A stretch of 36,528 nucleotides of DNA from an uncultured Eubacteriales bacterium (GTDB taxonomy: Bacteria > Bacillota > Clostridia > Christensenellales > Aristaeellaceae). Below the pieces are notes generated by a model, which was given only the letters and a program-made list of their open reading frames with translations, did not search any database and was not told the origin of the DNA. Where the stretch lies: assembly GCA_902790525.1 (NCBI GenBank), contig CADASI010000084.1, positions 1 through 36,528 of the forward strand, written 5' to 3'. This document shows, piece after piece, positions 16,260 to 24,736 of the stretch (its first letter is position 1; each line of letters opens with the position of its first letter). The position numbers and the translations under genes were made by a program.

Positions 16260-19200
16260 ATGACGACACAGGAAAACATTTTCATGAAGATCGCACAGGC
16301 GCTGCTGGTGGACTATACCAGCGTGTACTACGTCAACGCGACGACCAACGAGTACTGTTGGTATTCCGTGGACCCGCGGTATCAGGCCCTCAACCTCGAA
16401 AAGGGCGGGGACGACTTTTTCAGGGACATCATACGGGACTGCAAAAAGGTGATCTACCCCGGGGATCAGCACATCTTCCTGGACGAGATCCGGAAGGACA
16501 AACTCCTCAGCAGCATGAGAAAGGGGACGATGCAGCGCGTCGAGTACCGCCTGATGATCGACGGCGCGCCCGTGTGGCACGCCCTCAGGCTCATTCGCGG
16601 CCTGGAGAACGACGCGGACTACTTCGTGCTGGGCGTCATGAACATCGACGCGGAGTACCGGCAGCGGGAAAACGAGCGGGAGATCGAGCGGCAGAAGGAG
16701 CTCTACGACCAGATCACCACCAGCCTCACCGAGCAGTACGACACGCTGTACTACATCGACATCGACACCAACACCTACGTCGAGATCTCCTCCACGGACG
16801 AGTACAAAAAGCTGAACGTGCCCGCCACCGGCAACGACTTCTTCGTCGAGAGCCGCAGGAGCATCCGCAAGTTCGTGCATCCCGAGGACCAGGACAAGGT
16901 GATGCGCCTGCACTACAAGGACGTGATGCTGAACAACTTAAAGGGCGGCAGCTCCTTTTCGATGGCGTGGCGGCTGGTGGTGAACGGGCAGGTCAGGCAC
17001 ATCCGGCACACGGAGATCATGGCCAGGGACGGCAGGCACATCATCGTGTGCATCGAGAATATCGACGCGGAGGTGCAGGCCGGGCTCGCCATGAAGGAGG
17101 ACCAGAAGAAGAACGTCACCTTCACGCAGATCGCCGAGCGGCTGGCCTCCCACTACGACCTGATCTACTACATCGACTGCAAGACCTCCCAGTACGCGGA
17201 GCTCTCCGCGAAGCGCAAGTCCGGCGAGCTGAAGATCCAGGAGGAGGGGGAGGACTTCTTCGCGGCCGCGTGGAAGAACGCGGGGCGGCTGATCCATCCC
17301 GAGGACCGCAACCGCATACGGCTCTTCCTGGACCGGGACCACCTGATCTCCCAGCTCGAGAACCGGCGGCAGCTGACCGAGGACTACCGCATGGTCGTCG
17401 ACGGCGGAAAGGCCCAGTACACCCGCATGACGGTGACCTACTCCTCCGACCACAGCCACTTCATCATCTGCGTCGAGAACCGCGAGGAGGACGTGCGCCG
17501 GGAGAAGGAGCACCTGGCGGCGCTCTCCATGGCCAACGAGATGGCCCGGCGGGACGAGCTGACGGGCACCAAGAACAAGACGGCCTACCACGAGATGGAA
17601 AAGGAGCTCGGGCGGCAGCTGGAGGCGGGGGGCGACCCCTTCGGCATCGTGGTCTGCGACATCAACGGCTTAAAGCACATCAACGACACCGAGGGCCACA
17701 AGGCGGGCGACGACTACATCCGGGCCGCGTGCAGGCTGGTGTGCCGGGTGTTCCACCACAGTCCCGTGTTCCGCATCGGCGGGGACGAGTTTGTCGCGGT
17801 GCTCCGGGGCCAGGATTACGCCAACCGGGAGAGCCTGATCTCCGGACTCAAGCGGCAGGCGGAGGAGAACATACGCATCGGCGAGGGCCCGGTGATCGCC
17901 TCCGGCCTGGCGGAGTACCAGCCGTACAAGGACCGCTCCGTCGAGGACGTTTTCAACCGCGCCGACAACCAGATGTACGATGAAAAGGCACGGCTCAAGC
18001 GCGAGAAGCTGTTGCAGGAGAGCCACACCTACAAGGAGAAGGCGAACATACGGATCATCACCGAGGAGCGGCGCCTGCTGCTGGACGGCCTGTTCAAGTC
18101 CTTCGAGGTGGTCTCGGACGGCACCTACGTGTACCTGTGCGACATGAAGTACGACTTCTCCCGCTGGTCCAAGAGCGCGGTGGACACCTTCGGCCTGCCC
18201 TCCGAGTACATGTACGGCGCGGGGGACATCTGGGAAAACCGCATCCACCCGGAGGACCGCGCGGCCTACCACAAGGGCATCGACGAGATCTTCTCCGGCG
18301 ACGCCGCGGGCCACGACATGCAGTACCGCGCCATGCGGGTGTCCGGGGAGTACGAGGTGTGCACCTGCCGCGGCGTGGTGATCCGCGACCTCAACGGCGA
18401 GCCGGACTACTTCGCCGGCACCATACGCAACCACGGCGTGCAGGGGCACATCGACGCGCTGACGGGGCTTCGCAACCAGTACGGCTTCTTCGAGGACCTG
18501 GACGGCTGCATCAAGCGGAACACCGAGTTCAACGTGGTGTTGTTCGGCATCAGCCGGTTTTCCGAGATCAACGAGATGTACGGCTACCACTTCGGCAACC
18601 GCGTGCTGCAGCGCTATGCCAGAAAGGTGTTTGAGACGGTGGGGAACACCGGCCACACCTATCGCATCGACGGCACGAAGTTCGCGGTGATCACCAACAC
18701 GCTCTCCATCGCGGAGATGCAGGAGCACTACAACCGCTTCCGCGCGTTCCTCCACGAGAGCTTCCAGGTGGACAAGCGGAAAATACTGCTGGACCTGCAC
18801 TGCGGCGCGCTGCGGGTGGACCGCTTCGACGTGGATTCCCAGACGGTCTACGCCTGCCTGAACTTTGCCAACGAGGAATCCAAGTACCGCCAGCAGGGCA
18901 ACCTGGTGGAGTTCCAGAACGATTTAAACGAGGAAAACCACCAGCGGCTGGAGAAGCTGCACGCCATACGCGCCTCCATCATGCGCGGCTACGAGGGGTT
19001 CTACCTGCTCTACCAGCCGGTGGTGGACGCGAAGACCGAAAAGCTCATCGGCGCGGAGGCGCTGCTGCGCTGGAAGAACGACCAGTACGGCATGGTGCCG
19101 CCGGACCTGTTCATACCGCTTCTGGAGTCGGACCCGCTGTTCCCGGAGCTCGGGGAGTGGATCATACGCGAGGCCATACTGTCGGCGCGGCGCATCCTGA

Positions 19201-19730
19201 GCACGAATCCCGGGTTTGTCGTCAACGTCAATCTGTCCTACACGCAGATCGAGAAGCCGGACTTCGTGGATATGGTGCTGCGCATACTCAATGAGCTGGA
19301 GTACCCGCCGGAGCATCTGTGCTTTGAGGTCACGGAGCGCTGCCGCCTGCTGGATCTCGAGCTTCTGAAAAACGTGATCATCAACCTCAAGTCCCGGGGC
19401 GTGCTGGTGGCGCTGGACGACTTCGGCACCGGGTTCTCCTCCATCGGCATCCTCAAGGAGATCCCCTTCGACATCATCAAGATCGACCGCAGCTTCGTCA
19501 GGCGCATCGAGAAAAACGACATCGACCGGCAGCTCATACGCAGCATCGCCGACCTCGCCTTCATATTCGGCGCGAAGGTCTGCGTCGAGGGCATCGAGAC
19601 GGAGGGCATGCGGGACATCCTCATGCGCTTCCACGTGGAGAGCTTCCAGGGCTACTACTACGCCAGGCCGCTGCTGATCGAGGACTTCGGCCTGTGGGCA
19701 AACACCGCCCAGGAGTACAAGAGCAACTGA
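16260..19730 (+). CDS. Large soluble multi-PAS GGDEF-EAL c-di-GMP protein
   Basis: The 1156-residue protein has no membrane segment. Order: three similar PAS-like sensor modules (about 10-130, 150-275, 290-410; each has a Y-Y-x-D/N strand and a HPED/YPGD-type motif), GGDEF 1 with intact RIGGDEF (507-511), a fourth PAS-like domain (605-725, RIHPEDRAAYH), a degenerate GGDEF (RIDGTKF, 804-808) and an EAL domain with EALLRW (933-938), NVNLSYTQ, EVTER, DDFGTGFSS, KIDRSF, EGIE and QGYYYARP. It therefore should both make and break c-di-GMP, with the second GGDEF likely a GTP-sensing regulator. No RxxD inhibitory site precedes GGDEF 1. The ribosome site is GAGGTGG shortly before the ATG. It lies 50 bases after the receiver remnant and probably shares the upstream promoter. 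Confidence 0.92.
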   Translation: MTTQENIFMKIAQALLVDYTSVYYVNATTNEYCWYSVDPRYQALNLEKGGDDFFRDIIRDCKKVIYPGDQHIFLDEIRKDKLLSSMRKGTMQRVEYRLMIDGAPVWHALRLIRGLENDADYFVLGVMNIDAEYRQRENEREIERQKELYDQITTSLTEQYDTLYYIDIDTNTYVEISSTDEYKKLNVPATGNDFFVESRRSIRKFVHPEDQDKVMRLHYKDVMLNNLKGGSSFSMAWRLVVNGQVRHIRHTEIMARDGRHIIVCIENIDAEVQAGLAMKEDQKKNVTFTQIAERLASHYDLIYYIDCKTSQYAELSAKRKSGELKIQEEGEDFFAAAWKNAGRLIHPEDRNRIRLFLDRDHLISQLENRRQLTEDYRMVVDGGKAQYTRMTVTYSSDHSHFIICVENREEDVRREKEHLAALSMANEMARRDELTGTKNKTAYHEMEKELGRQLEAGGDPFGIVVCDINGLKHINDTEGHKAGDDYIRAACRLVCRVFHHSPVFRIGGDEFVAVLRGQDYANRESLISGLKRQAEENIRIGEGPVIASGLAEYQPYKDRSVEDVFNRADNQMYDEKARLKREKLLQESHTYKEKANIRIITEERRLLLDGLFKSFEVVSDGTYVYLCDMKYDFSRWSKSAVDTFGLPSEYMYGAGDIWENRIHPEDRAAYHKGIDEIFSGDAAGHDMQYRAMRVSGEYEVCTCRGVVIRDLNGEPDYFAGTIRNHGVQGHIDALTGLRNQYGFFEDLDGCIKRNTEFNVVLFGISRFSEINEMYGYHFGNRVLQRYARKVFETVGNTGHTYRIDGTKFAVITNTLSIAEMQEHYNRFRAFLHESFQVDKRKILLDLHCGALRVDRFDVDSQTVYACLNFANEESKYRQQGNLVEFQNDLNEENHQRLEKLHAIRASIMRGYEGFYLLYQPVVDAKTEKLIGAEALLRWKNDQYGMVPPDLFIPLLESDPLFPELGEWIIREAILSARRILSTNPGFVVNVNLSYTQIEKPDFVDMVLRILNELEYPPEHLCFEVTERCRLLDLELLKNVIINLKSRGVLVALDDFGTGFSSIGILKEIPFDIIKIDRSFVRRIEKNDIDRQLIRSIADLAFIFGAKVCVEGIETEGMRDILMRFHVESFQGYYYARPLLIEDFGLWANTAQEYKSN

Positions 19731-19759
19731 CCGCCCTGCGGTTGGGGATGACGTGAAAG

Positions 19760-19924
19760 ACGGGGCTGTCTCAAAACGCATAATCATTCAGATGTGTGCA
19801 TGCCGTAGGGGCGGCGATACGCCGCCCACCCATGAAGTACGTTGCATTTCGTACCCGGGCGGGCGCCGCATCGGCGCCCCTACGCAGGTTTCATGAATCC
19901 ATATGCATTTTGAGACAGCCCGGT
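19760..19924. mobile_element. MITE-like element with 20-bp inverted ends
   Basis: The ends GGGCTGTCTCAAAACGCATA (19763-19782) and TATGCATTTTGAGACAGCCC (19902-19921) are inverted repeats with one mismatch; the pairing extends outward as GAC/GTC. The inside holds a CGTAGGGGCGG...CGCCCCTACG inverted pair with smaller hairpins. There is no reading frame. It occupies half of the 332-base gap between the PAS-GGDEF-EAL gene and adhE. A transposase in trans would be needed for mobility; the family is not assigned. Confidence 0.8.
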
Positions 19925-19980
19925 CATGTCCCACGGTAGATCAATAGTAGCCGTCCATGAAAAAATTAACAGCCAACATA

Positions 19981-20010
19981 TTGTATTCAACAGCGTCAAT
20001 CGCCTATAAT
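19981..20010 (+). promoter_or_regulatory. Promoter of adhE
   Basis: TTGTAT (19981-19986), 18 bases, TATAAT (20005-20010). The MITE-like element ends 57 bases upstream. Only a half-site resembling the Rex redox operator (TTAACA, 19966-19971) is seen. Confidence 0.75.
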
Positions 20011-20062
20011 GACAGTGTAAACGTCGGGGGCGACGCCCTGACAGGAAGGATGTGCGTAAACT

Positions 20063-22687
20063 ATGGAGAAAACGATAGCGCATGTGGCGACGATTGAGGA
20101 GCTCGAGGCGCGACTGGCCGTCATGCGGGCGGCGCAGCGCAGGTTTGCCACCTACACGCAGGCGCAGGTGGACGAAATCTTCCGCGCCGCGGCGATGGCC
20201 GCGAACAAGGCCAGGATCCCGCTGGCCAAGATGGCGGTGGCGGAGACCGGCATGGGCGTGGTGGAGGACAAGGTCATCAAGAACCACTACGCGGCGGAGT
20301 ACATCTACAACACCTATCGCAGAACCCAGACCTGCGGCGTGATCGAGGAGGATCAGGCCTTCGGCATCAAAAAGATCGCCGAGCCCATCGGCCTGGTGGC
20401 GGCGGTCATCCCGACCACCAACCCCACCTCCACGGCGATCTTCAAGACGCTTCTGTGCCTGAAGACCCGCAACGCCATCATCATCAGCCCCCATCCCCGG
20501 GCCAAGAATTCCACCATCGAGGCCGCGCGGATCGTCTACGAGGCGGCGGTGGCGGCGGGCGCGCCGGAGGACATCATCGGCTGGATCGACGTGCCCTCGC
20601 TGGAGCTCACCAACCGGGTCATGAAGGAGGCCGACATCATACTCGCCACCGGCGGTCCCGGCATGGTGCGCGCGGCGTACTCCTCCGGCAAGCCGGCGCT
20701 GGGCGTGGGCGCGGGCAACGTGCCCGTGATCATCGACAGCACGGCGGACATCCGGCTGGCCGTCAATTCCATCATACACTCCAAGACCTTCGACAACGGC
20801 ATGATCTGCGCCTCGGAGCAGTCCGTGACCGCGCTTGCGGACGTCTACGACGAGGTTCGTGCCGAGTTTGAGCGCCGCGGCTGCTACTTCCTCAAGGGGG
20901 AGGAGATCAAGAAGGTCGGCAGCACCGTGATCATCAACGGCGGCGTGAACGCGAAGATCGTCGGCCAGAGCGCGTATAAGATCGCGCAGATGGCGGGGGT
21001 CGAGGTGCCCGAGAAGACGAAGATACTGATCGGCGAGGTCACCTCCACCGACATCTCCGAGCCCTTCGCGCACGAGAAGCTCTCGCCCGTGCTGGCCATG
21101 TACAAGGCCGACACCTTCGAGCAGGCACTGGACATGTCCGAGCAGCTTTTGATGGACGGCGGCCCCGGCCACACGGCGTCGCTGTACATCGCCACCACCG
21201 AGAAGGAGAAGATGGCCGCGCACGCCGCGCGCATGCACGCCTGCCGCATCGTGGTGAACACCCCGTCCTCCCACGGCGGCATCGGCGACATCTACAACTT
21301 CCGCCTCACGCCCTCGCTGACGCTGGGCTGCGGCTCCTGGGGCGGCAACTCCGTGTCCCACAACGTGGGGGCCATGGACCTGCTGAACATCAAGACGGTG
21401 GCGGAGAGGAGAGAGAACATGCTGTGGCTGAGACTGCCTGAGAAGGTGTACTTCAAGCGGGGCTGCATGCCCGTGGCCCTGGACGAGCTGGGCACGGTGA
21501 TGCACAAGAAAAAGGCGTTCATCGTCACCGATACGTTCCTCTACAAGAACGGCTATGTGAAGCCCATCGAGGACAAGCTCAACGCCATGGGCATACAGCA
21601 CACCTGCTTCTGGGACGTGGCGCCCGACCCGACGCTCCAGTGCGCGCAGGAGGGTGTCAAGCAGATGTGCGCCTTCGAGCCGGACGTGATCATCGCGCTG
21701 GGCGGCGGCTCCGCCATGGACGCGGCCAAGATCATGTGGGTGATGTACGAGCACCCGGACGCCAACTTCGAGGACATGGCCATGGACTTCATGGATATCC
21801 GCAAGCGCATCTACACCTATCCCGAGATGGGCAAAAAGGCGTACTTCGTGGCCATTCCCACCTCCTCCGGCACCGGCAGCGAGGTGACGCCGTTCGCCAT
21901 CATCACCGACGCGACCACCGGCACCAAGTGGCCGCTGGCCGACTACGAGCTGATGCCCGACATGGCCATCGTCGACGCCGACAACATGATGAACCAGCCC
22001 AAGGGGCTGACCAGCGCCTCGGGCATCGACGTGATGACCCACGCGCTGGAGGCGTATGTGTCCGTGATGGCCTCCGACATGACCGACGGACTGGCCCTGC
22101 AGGCCACCAAGCTGGCGTTCGACTACCTGCCGGACGCCTACAACCTGGGCGCGAAGGCCCCGAAGGCCCGCGAGCACATGGCGCTGGCCTCCACGCTGGC
22201 CGGCGAGGCGTTCGCCAACGCCTTCCTGGGCGTCAACCACTCCATGGCGCACAAGCTGGGCGCGTACCACCACATCCCCCACGGCGTGGCCAACGCGCTG
22301 ATCCTCACCTACGTGATGCGCTACAACGCCAGCGAGGTCCCCACCAAGATGGGCACCTTCCCGCAGTACGAGTACCCGCACGCCCTCCAGCGCTACTGCG
22401 ACGTGGCGCGCTACAACGGCCTGGTTGGCAAGGACGACCATGAGACGTTCGACATGCTGATCGACAAGCTGGAGGAACTCAAAAAGACCATCGGCATCCC
22501 GGCTTCGATCAGGGATTTCGGCGTGAAGGAGGAGGACTTCCTCGCCACGCTGGACGAGATGACCGAGAACGCCTTCAACGACCAGTGCACCGGCGCGAAC
22601 CCCCGCTACCCGCTGATGGACGAGATCAAACAGCTCTACCTGCTGGCCTACTACGGCAAGGACACCCGCGAGGCCGGGAAGATCTGA
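20063..22687 (+). CDS. adhE: Bifunctional acetaldehyde-CoA/alcohol dehydrogenase AdhE
   Basis: The 874-residue protein is full length for AdhE. The N-terminal aldehyde dehydrogenase half (about 1-440) has the catalytic cysteine in NGMICASEQS (Cys249) and NAD-binding GPGMVRAAYSSGKPALGVG. The C-terminal iron-dependent alcohol dehydrogenase half (about 455-874) has ALGGGSAMDAAK, SGTGSEVTPFA and the iron-binding NHSMAHKLGAYHHIPHG. It reduces acetyl-CoA to ethanol with two NADH through acetaldehyde and forms spirosomes in other bacteria. The ATG is preceded by GGAAGGA at a rather long 13-base spacing. It is followed after 18 bases by a phosphotransferase gene and marks the host as an ethanol-forming fermenter. 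Confidence 0.97.
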   Translation: MEKTIAHVATIEELEARLAVMRAAQRRFATYTQAQVDEIFRAAAMAANKARIPLAKMAVAETGMGVVEDKVIKNHYAAEYIYNTYRRTQTCGVIEEDQAFGIKKIAEPIGLVAAVIPTTNPTSTAIFKTLLCLKTRNAIIISPHPRAKNSTIEAARIVYEAAVAAGAPEDIIGWIDVPSLELTNRVMKEADIILATGGPGMVRAAYSSGKPALGVGAGNVPVIIDSTADIRLAVNSIIHSKTFDNGMICASEQSVTALADVYDEVRAEFERRGCYFLKGEEIKKVGSTVIINGGVNAKIVGQSAYKIAQMAGVEVPEKTKILIGEVTSTDISEPFAHEKLSPVLAMYKADTFEQALDMSEQLLMDGGPGHTASLYIATTEKEKMAAHAARMHACRIVVNTPSSHGGIGDIYNFRLTPSLTLGCGSWGGNSVSHNVGAMDLLNIKTVAERRENMLWLRLPEKVYFKRGCMPVALDELGTVMHKKKAFIVTDTFLYKNGYVKPIEDKLNAMGIQHTCFWDVAPDPTLQCAQEGVKQMCAFEPDVIIALGGGSAMDAAKIMWVMYEHPDANFEDMAMDFMDIRKRIYTYPEMGKKAYFVAIPTSSGTGSEVTPFAIITDATTGTKWPLADYELMPDMAIVDADNMMNQPKGLTSASGIDVMTHALEAYVSVMASDMTDGLALQATKLAFDYLPDAYNLGAKAPKAREHMALASTLAGEAFANAFLGVNHSMAHKLGAYHHIPHGVANALILTYVMRYNASEVPTKMGTFPQYEYPHALQRYCDVARYNGLVGKDDHETFDMLIDKLEELKKTIGIPASIRDFGVKEEDFLATLDEMTENAFNDQCTGANPRYPLMDEIKQLYLLAYYGKDTREAGKI

Positions 22688-22705
22688 CGAAAGGATGGGA
22701 TCAAA

Positions 22706-23455
22706 GTGGCAGACAGGATCATTTTGGAGGAGAAATCCTATAAGACCGTCTATCGGGAAGGGAACGTGATCGTCAAGGAGTTCACCGCCTCCCATCCCAA
22801 GTCCAACGTGTTCAACGAGGCCTACATCCACGCCTGCGTGGAGGACGCCGGCGTGCCGGTGCCCAAGCTGCTGGGGGTCAATCCCGTGCACGGCGGCTGG
22901 GCCATCGCCACCGAGTACGTGGCCGGCCAGACGCTGGAGGCGCTGATGAAGGCGCATCCCGAAAAGGCGGACGAGTACCTTGAAAAGCTGGTGGACGTGC
23001 AGCTCGAGGTGGGCAGCTACCGCGTGCGGAACCTGCGCAACACCCGGGTGAAGATGGAGGACGCTATCAAGACGCTCACCGCCATCGACGCCTCCACCCG
23101 CTACGAGCTGCTGCAGCGCATCCACGGCATGGCCCAGCACTCCAAGCTGTGCCACGGCGACCTGGTGCCCTCCAACATCATCATCAAGGAGGACGGCAGC
23201 TACTGCGTGCTGGACTGGGCCCACGCCAGCGCGGGCAACGCCGGGGCGGACGCCGCCATCACCTACCTGCGCTTCTCGCTGGACGCGCCGGAGCTTGCGG
23301 AGAGGTATTTGAGGCTGTTCTGCAAGAAGGCCGACATGGCCATACAGTACGTGCAGACCTGGATGCCCGTGGTGGCCGCCGCGCAGATGACCAAGCACAT
23401 CGAATCCGAGCGCGCGCTGCTTGAAAAGTGGATCAGCGTGGCCGAATACCAATAA
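22706..23455 (+). CDS. Aminoglycoside/choline-kinase-like phosphotransferase
   Basis: The 249-residue protein begins at GTG 22706 with ribosome site AAGGATGGGA. It has the APH/choline kinase fold: an N-lobe with NVIVKEF and LEALMKAHPE, a catalytic CHGDLVPSNII loop (Asp152) and a metal-binding VLDWAHA (Asp170). These kinases phosphorylate small alcohols or amino-sugars such as choline, homoserine or fructosamines. It lacks any leader or membrane part. Close spacing (18 bases) to adhE suggests one operon, so the substrate could be an alcohol or a metabolite repaired in fermentation, but this is only an inference from context. Confidence 0.85.
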   Translation: MADRIILEEKSYKTVYREGNVIVKEFTASHPKSNVFNEAYIHACVEDAGVPVPKLLGVNPVHGGWAIATEYVAGQTLEALMKAHPEKADEYLEKLVDVQLEVGSYRVRNLRNTRVKMEDAIKTLTAIDASTRYELLQRIHGMAQHSKLCHGDLVPSNIIIKEDGSYCVLDWAHASAGNAGADAAITYLRFSLDAPELAERYLRLFCKKADMAIQYVQTWMPVVAAAQMTKHIESERALLEKWISVAEYQ

Positions 23456-23464
23456 TCACTTCGT

Positions 23465-24148
23465 TCACGGTTGCAGGGCGATCCCGACGCACTCGCGGAT
23501 ATCGGAGATCTCATACTCCGCGTGGATGTCGTCGGGCAGCGCCCTGCCGTTTGTATTGAGCCAGCAGGCGTCGATGTGGGCGTTGTTCGCGCCGCGGATG
23601 TCGCTGCCGACGCCGTCGCCGATCATCAGCGCGTCGCCGGGTTCGACGCCCTGCCGCGAAAGCGCCAGCAGGAAGAGCTCGGGCCGGGGCTTCGACGCGC
23701 CTACCTCCTCGGAGATCACCACGTCGGAGACGTACCGCATTAGCGGCGAGCGGGCGAAGCGGCTTTTCTGGACGGAGGTGATGCCGTTGGTGACGATCAC
23801 CACCGGCAGCGCCGCGGCAATTTCCCGCACCACGTCCAGCGCGTGGGGCAGCAGTATGCTCTGCTCGCCCAGCAGCGTCACGAAGCGCTCCGCCGCCCGG
23901 ACAGGGTCCCCCGGCACGGGGTAACGTTCAAAGAAGCGGATGAAGCGCTCCTGCCGAAGCTGGCCCTGGGTGAGCCGCCCCTGCTCCAGCTCCGCCCAGC
24001 ACTCGAGGTTGACCGCCTCGTATTGATCGTAGCGGTCGGGGTCATGATAGCCCAGCTCATCCATCAGCCGGTTCACCGCGATGCGGTTCCCCGCCTGGAA
24101 GTCCATCAGCGTGTCGTCGTTGTCGAAGAGTATGACCTTATAGCGCAT
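23465..24148 (-). CDS. yjjG: HAD-family nucleotidase, YjjG type
   Basis: The 227-residue protein carries the haloacid dehalogenase motifs in order: I VILFDNDDTLMDF (nucleophile Asp), II VIVTNG, III KPRPELF and IV IGDGVGSDIRGA, with a helical cap in residues about 18-95. The sequence matches the YjjG/YfnB group of 5'-nucleotidases that remove noncanonical pyrimidine nucleotides (house-cleaning). It is convergent with the phosphotransferase gene, with only 9 bases between stop codons. It has its own TTGCCC-17-TATAAT promoter (24191-24219). Precise substrates cannot be read from the sequence. Confidence 0.9.
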   Translation of the reverse strand: MRYKVILFDNDDTLMDFQAGNRIAVNRLMDELGYHDPDRYDQYEAVNLECWAELEQGRLTQGQLRQERFIRFFERYPVPGDPVRAAERFVTLLGEQSILLPHALDVVREIAAALPVVIVTNGITSVQKSRFARSPLMRYVSDVVISEEVGASKPRPELFLLALSRQGVEPGDALMIGDGVGSDIRGANNAHIDACWLNTNGRALPDDIHAEYEISDIRECVGIALQP

Positions 24149-24190
24149 GGCAAAGCCCCTTCCGGTCTATCCGTTTATATTCATGGAATC

Positions 24191-24219
24191 ATTATACCAT
24201 GCCGGCGTCGCCGGGGCAA
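24191..24219 (-). promoter_or_regulatory. Promoter of the HAD gene
   Basis: TTGCCC (24214-24219) and TATAAT (24191-24196) with 17-base spacing on the minus strand. Its -35 box overlaps the edge of palindromic repeat copy 2, as in copy 1. Confidence 0.85.
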
Positions 24220-24336
24220 GGATGCGCTACAGCATCGCCACGGCTCACGCATGCATGACAGAACACTGTTCCCGATACCGCGAACCCAACGTAGGGACGC
24301 CCCATGGGGCGTCCGCGGACGCGCCGTGGCGCGTCC
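24216..24336. repeat. Dispersed palindromic repeat, copy 2
   Basis: Nearly identical to 6911-7030, most strongly from CGGCTCACGCATG onward. It has the same perfect palindrome (24295-24314) and second near-perfect palindrome (24317-24336). It lies between the HAD promoter and the 3' end of a convergent small gene. Confidence 0.85.
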
Positions 24337-24353
24337 TTTTTGAAATGATCTCT

Positions 24354-24599
24354 TCATTCATGCGCAAGTCCCGACAGCACCGCCGTGTCGCCGCGGCCCG
24401 TCAGGCGGTCGAAGAAGAGCTTCCACCCGCCGTCGCGCCGGACGGCCTTCGCGGCCACCCGCGCGCGCGACTGCTCCCGCTGCAGAAGCCGCGCCGCCTC
24501 CGGCACGTTCCAGTCCCGCGCCTCCAGGGCGGCCTGCGCCGCCTCCGGGCTTACGCATATGGTCTGGGAGAGCATTTCCGTCATTCTGGCCTGCGTCAT
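24354..24599 (-). CDS. Small UBA-like protein, 81 residues
   Basis: The N-terminal half (SQTICVSPEAAQAALEARDW, then NVPEAARLLQRE) has the three-helix UBA-like pattern seen in DUF4342 proteins and EF-Ts. The C-terminal half is basic (KAVRRDGGWKLFFDRLTGRG) with no membrane segment. Ribosome site GGGAGGA lies 7 bases before the ATG. It is a shorter paralogue of the upstream gene at 24737-25345, whose UBA-like domain is close in sequence (ARDTLEVSDWNMLTATHLLE). A role in protein-protein contact is plausible; nothing more specific is visible. Confidence 0.75.
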   Translation of the reverse strand: MTQARMTEMLSQTICVSPEAAQAALEARDWNVPEAARLLQREQSRARVAAKAVRRDGGWKLFFDRLTGRGDTAVLSGLAHE

Positions 24600-24689
24600 G
24601 GTTGTTTCCTCCCTCGGATGTCATATTCCATGGGTTGGACGGCGACGTCCGCGTTTCGTTACAGGGGATTTTTGATTTAACATTGCAGT

Positions 24690-24722
24690 AAAACTCCCGC
24701 CCGGCACCCGTGCCGGGCGGGA
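24690..24722 (-). terminator. Intrinsic terminator of the DUF4342-like gene
   Basis: TCCCGCCCGGCAC (24695-24707) pairs perfectly with GTGCCGGGCGGGA (24710-24722); on the minus strand it is followed by GTTTTAC. It lies between the two UBA-like genes. Confidence 0.75.
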
Positions 24723-24736
24723 ATCGTATGCTCTCA

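Noticed and set aside
19966-19971. Rex operator for adhE (TTAACA).
   Set aside because: Only one half-site is present; no inverted partner at the right spacing.
19880-23452. 1190-residue open frame on the minus strand opposite adhE, and similar long antisense frames at 1631-3490, 7247-9802, 12980-15316 and 29028-31631.
   Set aside because: They lie exactly opposite well-supported genes. GC-rich codons leave few stops in the antisense frame. The products are His/Val/Arg/Gly-rich without motifs or ribosome sites.
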